Of a DNA stretch of 59,442 nucleotides, positions 7,399 through 14,266 are shown one piece after another. The notes beneath the pieces were generated by a model. That model was given only the letters and a program-made list of their open reading frames with translations. It was not told where the DNA came from and ran no database searches. This stretch comes from Coriobacteriia bacterium (lineage in GTDB: Bacteria; Actinomycetota; Coriobacteriia; Anaerosomatales; JAAXUF01): assembly GCA_031292615.1 (NCBI GenBank), contig JARLGT010000114.1:1-59442 (forward strand), in the 5' to 3' direction. A program made the position numbers and the translations under genes. The first letter of the stretch is position 1, and each line of letters opens with the position of its first letter.

Positions 7399-8955
7399 CT
7401 ACCAAGCGATTCCCCCGGAAGCATGCAGCCTGAAACATGCGGCGGTCACGGCGGGGTCGTAGAGCGCCGGGCGCTCGGCGATCTCGGCCATCGCAACGTC
7501 CAGTCCAAGTGCCGCGCGATACGGACGATCCGACGCCATAGCTTCGATCACATCGGCCACGCCGAGAATCCGCGACATCGTCGAGATCTCGTCGCCGGCT
7601 AGCGCGTCGGGATAGCCCGAGCCGTCCATCCGCTCGTGGTGGTGCAGGACTGCCTCGGCCACTGGCCAGGGGAAGTCGATGTCCTTCAGGATCTCGTAAC
7701 CCGCCCGCGGGTGACGCTTGATGAGCCCGAACTCGTGCGGGGATAGGATGCCCGGCTTGTTGAGGATCTCGGCGGGGACACTGAGCTTGCCGATGTCGTG
7801 CACGAGCGCGGCCATCTCCACGCCGTCGGCCTCGACCGCGGGTAGACCCATCTCCTCGGCGAGGCTGCGCGCGAGCTTGGCGACGCGAACCTCGTGGCCT
7901 TGGGTGTACGGGTCGCGAAGTTCGACCGCCCGGCCCATCGCCTCGGCCACCGCGTAGACCATCACTTCGAGACGCGCGTTGCTGTCCAGAAGCGCGGCGT
8001 CCGCGCGTTTGCGTTCGCTGATGTCCCGAGTGAGGCCGAGCACCTCGACGCGACCGGTCTGCTGGTTGACGTGATAGTGCGACGTGATTTCGACCCAGAT
8101 GAGCGAACCGTCCTTGCAGGGAAGTTGCAGTTCGCGGGTGTCAAAACCCGTCCGCAGCTCATCGGGCGTGGGGTCGTGGCCCAGATCCTGGACGAACGTC
8201 GTCAGGACCAGTTTGTATGCCTCCGGCGTCATGAACTCCATCAGCGGTTGGGCCACGACCTCTTCGGCGGTGAACCCCCGCAGCCCAAACACCGACGGCG
8301 ACATGTACAAGAAGCGCTGGGTCTGGGGATCGAGCGTCCAGACAACGTCCTTCATGCTCTCTGTCAGGACCCGGAACTTCTCCTCGCTCTGACGCAGCGC
8401 CCGTTCGGTCTCCTTGTGCGCGAGCGTTAGAAAGCACTGGTAGACAAGGGACTCGATCACGGGCGCTGGCAGGAGTTGGCCGTTGCGCTTGGTCAAGAAC
8501 GTCAGCGAGCCATAGATGACCGTCTCGTCGGCGATTCCAATGGTGTATACGCCCTCGATGCCGAAGGCCATGGTGACCATCTCGGCGAGGGCCGGGTGCA
8601 GTTCAACGGCGGCGAACTCACTCAGACCGCCCGGCATGCGAACTAGCCTGCGAGTTGCGAACCGACCAAGCATCTTAGGGTCGATGGGCGACACGCGGCC
8701 GATCACGTCGAAGCCGATGAGTTTCGAGGCGACAGCGAGATCTCTCTTGCTGATGCCGAGAACGTCGCGAGCCACCATCTGGGTTTGGTCGCCTGCGGAC
8801 TTGCTCACAATCACGATGGCATCGGGGACCAGCTCACCCAGGAACTCGCGAGCGACGTCGAAGACGTCTTCGTCGGTATGGCACGCCATGAGACCAAGGC
8901 CCGCCTCGGCAAGCCGAACTCCGTGGAGGTCCAGTACTTCTTGGGTCACGTGCAC
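7399..8955 (-). CDS. Sensor (GAF-like)-PAS-HD-GYP c-di-GMP phosphodiesterase
   Basis: About 518 residues. The first 190 form an alpha/beta sensory region without a clear family signature (GAF-like by pattern). A PAS domain follows (about 195-330, ending LTRDISERKRADA) and then HD-GYP (about 335-518) with HDIGKLSVPAEILNKPG and HHERMDGSGYPDA. Predicted activity is c-di-GMP hydrolysis. The HD-GYP halves of this and the downstream protein are near copies (both contain FPWPVA followed by LxHHERMDG), indicating gene duplication with domain swapping. GTG at 8955 is preceded by AAGGGA nine bases upstream; ATG at 8979 lacks an RBS. The two genes lie 26 bases apart and are probably co-transcribed. Confidence 0.9.
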   Translation of the reverse strand: MHVTQEVLDLHGVRLAEAGLGLMACHTDEDVFDVAREFLGELVPDAIVIVSKSAGDQTQMVARDVLGISKRDLAVASKLIGFDVIGRVSPIDPKMLGRFATRRLVRMPGGLSEFAAVELHPALAEMVTMAFGIEGVYTIGIADETVIYGSLTFLTKRNGQLLPAPVIESLVYQCFLTLAHKETERALRQSEEKFRVLTESMKDVVWTLDPQTQRFLYMSPSVFGLRGFTAEEVVAQPLMEFMTPEAYKLVLTTFVQDLGHDPTPDELRTGFDTRELQLPCKDGSLIWVEITSHYHVNQQTGRVEVLGLTRDISERKRADAALLDSNARLEVMVYAVAEAMGRAVELRDPYTQGHEVRVAKLARSLAEEMGLPAVEADGVEMAALVHDIGKLSVPAEILNKPGILSPHEFGLIKRHPRAGYEILKDIDFPWPVAEAVLHHHERMDGSGYPDALAGDEISTMSRILGVADVIEAMASDRPYRAALGLDVAMAEIAERPALYDPAVTAACFRLHASGGIAW

Positions 8956-9160
8956 GGACGCACTTCCCTTGCATTGCATCTAGGCGCGGCCCCGTGCGCG
9001 TCCAGTCCTGCTGTGCTACGCCGCTCAGGGCGTACTAGTCATGTATCGGCACGGACCGCCCCTGCCCAAATAGGAAGTTGGATGCGTGCGCGAGCTCCTG
9101 AACGCGCCCGGCTGCCGACGTTCGGCGTTCGGGGGAAGGGCGCATCCGGGGCACGGGTTG

Positions 9161-9190
9161 TTGGTCGCAACTAGCGGCGTCCGCTACCAT
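9161..9190 (+). promoter_or_regulatory. Candidate promoter of tRNA-Arg
   Basis: TTGGTC (9161-9166) and TACCAT (9185-9190) with an 18-base spacer, placing transcription start around 9197, about 12 bases before the mature tRNA. Confidence 0.5.
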
Positions 9191-9208
9191 GTACCCGCGC
9201 TCAGGCGC

Positions 9209-9284
9209 GCCCTCGTAGCTCAGGGGATAGAGCACAGGTTTCCTAAACCTGGTGTCGGACGTTCGAATCGTCTCGGGGGCACCA
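9209..9284 (+). tRNA. tRNA-Arg (anticodon CCT)
   Basis: A complete cloverleaf can be folded. The acceptor GCCCTCG (9209-9215) pairs with CGGGGGC (9274-9280, one G-U pair). The D arm begins GCTC. The anticodon stem CAGGT/ACCTG encloses the loop TTCCTAA with anticodon CCT, which reads AGG. The T loop is TTCGAAT. Discriminator A and CCA are encoded in the DNA (9281-9284). A bulged hairpin followed by TTT lies just downstream. Confidence 0.97.
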
Positions 9285-9289
9285 CACAA

Positions 9290-9335
9290 AACAGCAGGTC
9301 AGCAGCTGCGTCTAGGCTCGCTGGCCTGTTTCTTT
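9290..9335 (+). terminator. Terminator after tRNA-Arg
   Basis: AACAG-CA-GGTCAGC (9290-9303, two-base bulge) pairs with GCTGGCCTGTT (9320-9330), followed by TCTTTG. Position and shape fit an intrinsic terminator of the tRNA transcript. Confidence 0.65.
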
Positions 9336-9486
9336 GTCCTCGCACACTAACCGTCGCTACTCATTTCCTACTGCATGCGCCTCGCGACGCAGCCGCCCGC
9401 CTAGCAAATCGGTGGGTACCATCAAGGTATTCGGCACAAGCGCCGAGAGACGGTCTTGGCGCATCGGGGATCGGGGTGTGAACGCC

Positions 9487-11274
9487 ATGACGGCAAACGT
9501 TCGCTCTGTCGGGTTCACGAGGTTCGTCGCAATCTTGACGTTTCTAGTGGCGATGTGCGCGTTGATCACCGCGCTACCCGCAACGGCCCACGCGACGACC
9601 TACTACGTCTCAGTCGCCGGTACAGACACCGCATCCGGCCTGCTCGGGCATCCCGTGGCGTCCGTCCAGAAGGCTTTGCATCTGGCGACGAGTTCAGGCG
9701 ATGTGGTCTCGGTCGGCCCGGGCACGTTCAGCGGCGATGTCACGATGACGGTCTCGGGCGTATCACTCCGCGGTGCCGGAGCGTCCATGACGACCCTGCG
9801 TGGCGACGGCCAAAACTCGGTCATCGACGCCGAGAACATCAGCTCGGGAGCGAGCATCTCTGGCTTCACGATCACCGGAGGCAGTGCCGTCGACGGAGGC
9901 GGCATCTACTGCTTCCAGTCCTCGATCATCGTCACAAGCAACACGATCACCGGCAATACCGCCTCCAATGAGGGTGGTGGCATTGACGCCGACGCCTCGG
10001 GCTTGACGATCAGCGGCAACACGATCGCGAACAACAGCGGCTACGATGGCGGGGGCATCACGTGCGGCTTCTGCTCGCCGACAATCACCAGCAACAGCAT
10101 CACCGGCAACACCGCCGCAGACGACGGCTCAGGCATCTACTGCACCCACTCTGCGCCATCAATCTCGGGCAATAGCATCACCGATAACAATGGCGGCGTC
10201 GGTGCGGGAATCTCCTGCTTCGACGCTTCTTCGCCCAACATTGCGAACAACACGATCGCCAGGAATATCAGCAACGGCAACGGCGGCGGCATCTACTGCA
10301 ATACGTCGTCGCCAGCGATAACCGGCAACCTAGTCATCGGTAACAGCGCCCCCGGCGACGATGGCGGAGGCATCTTCTGCGCCTACTCCTCATCAACCAT
10401 CGACGGTAATACGATCGACAACAATGTCGCCGGCAACGACGGCGGGGGTATCGCCTCTGTTTCCTCCACGCCGACGATCACAAGAGACACGATTCTCGGG
10501 AATGACGCCTTGTACGGCGGCGGCGGGATCTATTGTGCCAACCCATCATGGCCGACGATCGTAAATGATGTCGTAGCCAGCAACCGCAGCACCTATGGTG
10601 GTGGCATCTACTTCGGCGCCGCTGAACCCGCGCTGGTCAACGAGACTATCGCCGACAACAGCGCACCCCACGGCGGCAGCGTCTACTGCCTGTCCGGGGT
10701 CCAACCGCTGGTAAACTGCATCGTTTGGGGCAACAGCACCCCGATGTCTGGATGTTCCACGACGTACTCTGAACTTGCCAGCGATCCGCTCTTCATCGCA
10801 CCAGAATCCGGCGACTACCACCTGTCTGCAGATTCGCCCTGCATCGATGATGCGAGCGCGACTGCCGCACCGGCCGCCGATCGGGACGGCATCCCCCGTC
10901 CGTGGGGTGCTGGCTTCGACATAGGGGCCTACGAGTACTATGTCCCGACGTACCACACGAGCACGTCGCTCTCGGCTCCCAAGAGTGTCAAGGTCAGGAA
11001 GTCGCTCACCCTGTCCGGCGCAATCTCGCCTTCATCAGCGTCGCCGTATGCAGCGCCCGGAAGGGTCACGGTTACGATGACGCGCAAGGTCGGCCGCAGG
11101 TGGAGAAGCGCGGGATCGGCCAAGATCAGCGTCGTTGGCGGCCTGTTTACCTACAGCTTCAAGCCGAGGTACACGGGAAGCTGGCACTTCGTCGCGAACT
11201 ACTCTGGCGGCGCAATCGGCCCGACGACATACCTGCCTTCACAAAGCGGAGTCAGGGGCGTGACGGTCAAGTAG
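9487..11274 (+). CDS. Secreted right-handed beta-helix protein with C-terminal Ig-like domain
   Basis: A 595-residue exported protein. Residues 1-35 are a Sec signal peptide ending ATAHA. The region after YYVSVAGTDTASG is a parallel beta-helix of about a dozen turns, each marked by repeats of the type ISGNTIxxNxGxxGGGI(Y/F)C (NosD/PbH1-like, choice-of-anchor architecture). The last 100 residues form a separate beta-sandwich ending in GVTVK, which resembles the C-terminus of the S55-type protein encoded at 55705-58101. The helix repeats carry cysteines next to glycines, perhaps a disulphide ladder. Its likely role is surface binding or polysaccharide processing, but no catalytic residues could be identified. 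ATG at 9487 is used; GTG at 9478 is an alternative with GGGGAT upstream. A strong terminator follows. Confidence 0.85.
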   Translation: MTANVRSVGFTRFVAILTFLVAMCALITALPATAHATTYYVSVAGTDTASGLLGHPVASVQKALHLATSSGDVVSVGPGTFSGDVTMTVSGVSLRGAGASMTTLRGDGQNSVIDAENISSGASISGFTITGGSAVDGGGIYCFQSSIIVTSNTITGNTASNEGGGIDADASGLTISGNTIANNSGYDGGGITCGFCSPTITSNSITGNTAADDGSGIYCTHSAPSISGNSITDNNGGVGAGISCFDASSPNIANNTIARNISNGNGGGIYCNTSSPAITGNLVIGNSAPGDDGGGIFCAYSSSTIDGNTIDNNVAGNDGGGIASVSSTPTITRDTILGNDALYGGGGIYCANPSWPTIVNDVVASNRSTYGGGIYFGAAEPALVNETIADNSAPHGGSVYCLSGVQPLVNCIVWGNSTPMSGCSTTYSELASDPLFIAPESGDYHLSADSPCIDDASATAAPAADRDGIPRPWGAGFDIGAYEYYVPTYHTSTSLSAPKSVKVRKSLTLSGAISPSSASPYAAPGRVTVTMTRKVGRRWRSAGSAKISVVGGLFTYSFKPRYTGSWHFVANYSGGAIGPTTYLPSQSGVRGVTVK

Positions 11275-11294
11275 GCCGCCCGCGTTGGAGAAGA

Positions 11295-11338
11295 ACAGGT
11301 CAGCGAGAGTGTGAGCTCTCGCTGACCTGTGTTCGTTT
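11295..11338 (+). terminator. Intrinsic terminator of the beta-helix gene
   Basis: ACAGGTCAGCGAGAG (11295-11309) pairs perfectly over 15 bp with CTCTCGCTGACCTGT (11316-11330), then GTTCGTTTCT. It sits 20 bases after the stop and, read the other way, 46 bases past the stop of the minus-strand gene 11376-11648. Confidence 0.9.
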
Positions 11339-11375
11339 CTGATGTCCAAGCCGTTCCGCACTCCGAACGCTCTCG

Positions 11376-11648
11376 CTAGTGCGAATGAACACCCAAGCTG
11401 AGCCGCTCGCTCACGTTCTCCAGCACCTCTTCGAGGGTGTTTCGGCTGAGCTGCCATGGCGCCAGACCGACCGAACGAGTCCCGTCAGCGCGCTTGACCC
11501 ACACCGTGTGCCGAGCGTCGCACTCGACGGTGCAGTCACTCGAGCCGAACCGCTCCTCGCATGCTGCGAAGAGGCCGCTGCCACCATCGTCGTAGACGAT
11601 GACTTCCGCGTCGGACGCGGCCGGAGACTGCTTCGATGGCCAAGGCAT
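11376..11648 (-). CDS. Small hypothetical protein, 90 aa
   Basis: MPWPSKQSPAASD starts a mostly hydrophilic 90-residue protein with acidic stretches, four cysteine/histidine residues in a CEER...SDCTVECDARH segment, and a C-terminal helix NTLEEVLENVSERL. No family was recognised. The ATG at 11648 has GGAAGG eight bases upstream, far better than the upstream in-frame ATG at 11789, which would run through the AT-rich promoter patch. It lies head to head with the marR gene, with 241 bases between the two starts, so the MarR protein could regulate it. Confidence 0.6.
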   Translation of the reverse strand: MPWPSKQSPAASDAEVIVYDDGGSGLFAACEERFGSSDCTVECDARHTVWVKRADGTRSVGLAPWQLSRNTLEEVLENVSERLSLGVHSH

Positions 11649-11782
11649 GAGGGAACCTTCCGTGATTGTGTCGTGGTCGATCACTCGCGGCAGACCGGTA
11701 AGCTCGGCGAGTGCCAAGTCCCTGGTCTGGGCGGATGACGGCGCAAGCGATCGAGGGGAAACCCGAGGGCGCTGAGTCCAAT

Positions 11783-11835
11783 ATATCATAGCTAGTAATC
11801 TAATTGTAATTGCCGATGGAATTTGCTAGCCTCGG
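11783..11835. promoter_or_regulatory. AT-rich operator/promoter patch upstream of marR
   Basis: An unusually AT-rich island in a GC-rich window. It contains ATATAT, three AATT blocks (TAATTGTAATTGC and GGAATTTGC) and the outer inverted repeat GCTAG (11791-11795) / CTAGC (11826-11830). This is the sort of near-palindromic AT-rich site MarR dimers bind, probably autoregulating the marR gene and the divergent small gene. Direct evidence of binding is absent. Confidence 0.45.
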
Positions 11836-11889
11836 CAGTGCCCATTCGCCCTTACGTGAGGGACATGCCCTGATTTGAAGGGAGCAACG

Positions 11890-12354
11890 ATGCCTGCCGC
11901 GACCCGCGCGGACTACGCAACCCAAGCCGCGAGCGACCTGCGCGTCGTCAACTCCGAGCTGCAGCGCATCAGCCTTCCCACGTGGCTCGAGCTGGGCCTG
12001 CCGATGGCACAGCTCAAGGCTCTGGTCGCGCTGGCCAGCATCGGCGATGTGTCCGTGACCGGTCTCGCACGCAACCTGACCATCGGCGAGCCAGCGGCGA
12101 GCCAGCTCGTCGAGCAGCTTGTTCGCCGAGGCTACGCCGCGCGTGTCGCGGATCCGAACGACCGCCGCCGCGTCGTCGTCAACGTCACGCCCGCGGGTGC
12201 CGACCTCGTCTCCGAGCTGCGGCACGGGCGTCGCCAGCACGTCGAGCAGTGGCTCGAGTGCATGGACGACGCCGACGTGGATGCGCTTGCCCGGGGTCTG
12301 CGCGCGCTGGTACAGGTCGCGACCGGCCCTGAGTGTCACAGCGACGCGCTCTAG
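11890..12354 (+). CDS. MarR-family transcriptional regulator
   Basis: A 154-residue winged-helix protein. The recognition helix region VTGLARNLTIGEPAASQLVEQLVRRGYAARVADPNDRRRVVVNVTPAG is the typical MarR block: helix-turn-helix, then the beta-wing with the DxRDRR-type sequence (DPNDRRR). Flanking helices serve for dimerization. ATG at 11890 follows AAGGGAGC, while a TTG at 11875 would place the start before that RBS. No ligand can be read from the sequence. Its nearest possible targets are itself and the divergent 90-residue gene across the AT-rich patch. Confidence 0.93.
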   Translation: MPAATRADYATQAASDLRVVNSELQRISLPTWLELGLPMAQLKALVALASIGDVSVTGLARNLTIGEPAASQLVEQLVRRGYAARVADPNDRRRVVVNVTPAGADLVSELRHGRRQHVEQWLECMDDADVDALARGLRALVQVATGPECHSDAL

Positions 12355-12508
12355 CCTGCCGACCGCCGCAAATCCCCCAGCCGCACCTTCCCAGATGCGG
12401 CCCGTACGACCCGCGACAGTCGTTCGACGGCGGCGATGCTACCATCCGAGCTGAGATTAGCGTAGGGGGGACGCGGCCACGTGAGCGTCTCCCACGAAGG
12501 GGGTCTTC

Positions 12509-13111
12509 ATGGCGCTCGCCGGTTACTGCAGAGGTTGTGGGCAGTACGTCTGGCTCAACGAGCAGTGGGGCTGCGTCAACGGTCACCCGTGGACCGAGAT
12601 CGGCAACTGGTACGACCCGCAGCACGGCACGCCGGTCACACCTTACTGGTTGCAGCCCGCGCCCTCGAGCGGGGCGCCGGTACCTCCGGCAACGCCGCAG
12701 CCTGCGGCGGCTGCCGCCCCCGATGCCAGTCGCGCCCTCGGTGGTGGCCGCAGCGGCGCCCGCCGATCGGCTCACCCTACTCGCCGACATGCTCGACACC
12801 CTCGGCCAGTATCCCAACTACGCGTCGCAGTACGGTACGGACACGGACATCGTTGTAGCAACGAAGTCGCGAACGCCAGTTGGGGCACGGGCACGAGGAA
12901 GATCGAGTCCTCGGCGATCATGAAGGCGGTGGAAGCCGAGCGCACGATTTACTACTGGGAGACGCTCAAGGAGTCGGGCACCGGCCCGAACGGCGCGGCG
13001 ATGAAGGCCGACTGGGGCTACGCCGCCGCCCGACGCATCGTCGAAGATGTTGCCGCACGCCATGGTTGGCAGGTAAAGGTGGTACTGAAGAAGAACTCTG
13101 CACAGTGGTAG
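12509..13111 (+). CDS. Zinc-ribbon protein, reading frame broken by two compensating frameshifts
   Basis: The N-terminus MALAGYCRGCGQYVWL...GCVNGHPW is a zinc ribbon (CxxC then CxxxH), followed by a Pro/Ala linker. In this frame the middle becomes a nonsense-like Arg/His-rich stretch (about 12720-12860). The next frame over the same bases encodes a plausible sequence, PADRLTLLADMLDTLGQYP then YASQYGTDTDIVV, and the original frame then resumes with NEVANASWGTG. The simplest reading is one extra C in the C-run at 12717-12721 and one lost base near 12855-12862. Repaired, the protein is about 200 residues: zinc ribbon plus an alpha/beta C-terminal domain of unknown function. ATG at 12509 has AAGGGGG upstream. 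Confidence 0.7.
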   Translation: MALAGYCRGCGQYVWLNEQWGCVNGHPWTEIGNWYDPQHGTPVTPYWLQPAPSSGAPVPPATPQPAAAAAPDASRALGGGRSGARRSAHPTRRHARHPRPVSQLRVAVRYGHGHRCSNEVANASWGTGTRKIESSAIMKAVEAERTIYYWETLKESGTGPNGAAMKADWGYAAARRIVEDVAARHGWQVKVVLKKNSAQW

Positions 13112-13246
13112 GGTCGGCGGTTCGCCAATTGGGCAAGTTTGCCAAGTTTGTGAAGCCACCGCCGTTCCAGACGGGTACGAACTAGTGAAACGCACGTGGA
13201 AGGCGACGGTCCGGCAACCGCTCATGACCTCCGGAGGACGACAGCT

Positions 13247-13681
13247 ATGAACCTCATGCTTCGCACCAAGAACACGGGTCAGCTCAACATCGACCGCGTC
13301 TTCGCCCGCTTGCTGGTCGTATTCGGCGGCATCTTCTGGATTGCAGCTTTCTTCGGCGGCACCACGGCCGCCAACTACCGCGAGGCTTCGTACTCGCTAC
13401 CCGAGCTCGCAAAAGCCTCCAGCACGGCGCTCATCCCATTCGCAATCGTCGTGATCGTGCTCGTGCTCGCGATGTTCTTCGAGCGCCTGACCGGCATCCT
13501 GCTGGCCGTTCTTGCGATTGGCATGCTGGTCTGGGGCGGCCTGTCGCACTGGGGCGAGGTCGGCATCTGGCTGACCGCCATCTCGGTCCTCGTCGCTCCG
13601 ACTGCCATCAGCGGCGCGCTCTTCGAGCTAGCGGCGAGGCGACAGGAGCGCCAGGTGCTCGAAGCCGGCACCGCCGCCTAA
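13247..13681 (+). CDS. Small multi-pass membrane protein, 144 aa
   Basis: Four hydrophobic segments are visible: one near residues 18-33 (FARLLVVFGGIFWIAAFFGG), a pair around 55-95 (LIPFAIVVIVLVLAMFF and LTGILLAVLAIGMLVWGGL), and one around 105-125, followed by a short charged tail. No family was recognised. ATG at 13247 has GGAGGA eight bases upstream; the in-frame ATG at 13196 lacks one. It is co-oriented with the zinc-ribbon gene 135 bases upstream and converges on the exonuclease gene. Confidence 0.75.
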   Translation: MNLMLRTKNTGQLNIDRVFARLLVVFGGIFWIAAFFGGTTAANYREASYSLPELAKASSTALIPFAIVVIVLVLAMFFERLTGILLAVLAIGMLVWGGLSHWGEVGIWLTAISVLVAPTAISGALFELAARRQERQVLEAGTAA

Positions 13682-13686
13682 GCTCC

Positions 13687-14262
13687 CTACAGCCTAGAAA
13701 CCTTCACGCCGAGCAGCTCGATCGCATCGGCAACTGAATCCGCACCAACGGCCGTTGCGCACTCCAGCGCGACGGCCGCGCACGCTTCGGCGTCGGATGC
13801 CGCGTCGTGGTGCATCAGCGAGATCCCGCAGTGGTCGCACACGACGTTGAGCTTGTGGCTGGGCAGGTTTGGGAAGGCCTTGCGCGCCATGCTGACCGTG
13901 CAGGCGTAGCGAATCGCAGGCGCCGGCAACTCGAGCGAGCCGATGAGCGAGCGCAGCACCCGCATGTCGAACGACGCGTTGTGTGCGAGCAGCGGACCCT
14001 CGGCAAGAATGGGCTGCAGCTCGAACCAGATCTCGCGGAAGTCCGGGGCCAACTCCGTGTCCTCGGCGCTGATTCCGTGGACGTTGGTGTTCCAGAACTC
14101 GTACTCGTTGAAGGGTGGCTGGACGAGCCACGATCGCCGGTCCACGACGCGACCGCCGCGGATAACGGCGATGCCGACGGCGCACGCGCTGGTCGGCTCG
14201 CGGGTAGCGGTCTCAAAGTCGATGGCGACCCACGTGTCGGGTGCTGATGTGCGAGCTAGCAT
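13687..14262 (-). CDS. DnaQ-like DEDDh 3'-5' exonuclease
   Basis: A 191-residue protein of the DNA polymerase III epsilon-like exonuclease family. Exo I is AIDFETAT (Asp and Glu), Exo II is the AHNASFDMRVL block, and Exo III is HDAASDAEACA with the DEDDh histidine and aspartate, so all catalytic residues are present. It is a free-standing domain without a polymerase; such proteins act in repair, replication proofreading or RNA/oligonucleotide turnover. ATG at 14262 lies four bases after the stop of the CcoI gene, so it is the last gene of the cbb3 operon by position. A TACAGT box six bases before the ATG could also give a separate leaderless transcript. Longer N-terminal starts overlap the ATPase gene. 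Confidence 0.9.
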   Translation of the reverse strand: MLARTSAPDTWVAIDFETATREPTSACAVGIAVIRGGRVVDRRSWLVQPPFNEYEFWNTNVHGISAEDTELAPDFREIWFELQPILAEGPLLAHNASFDMRVLRSLIGSLELPAPAIRYACTVSMARKAFPNLPSHKLNVVCDHCGISLMHHDAASDAEACAAVALECATAVGADSVADAIELLGVKVSRL

Positions 14263-14266
14263 CCGC

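Noticed and set aside
9290-11330. Repeat CAGGTCAGC after tRNA-Arg and after the beta-helix gene, suggesting an att-flanked island
   Set aside because: The shared core is only nine bases, both copies are arms of terminator hairpins, and no integrase or foreign base composition lies between them.
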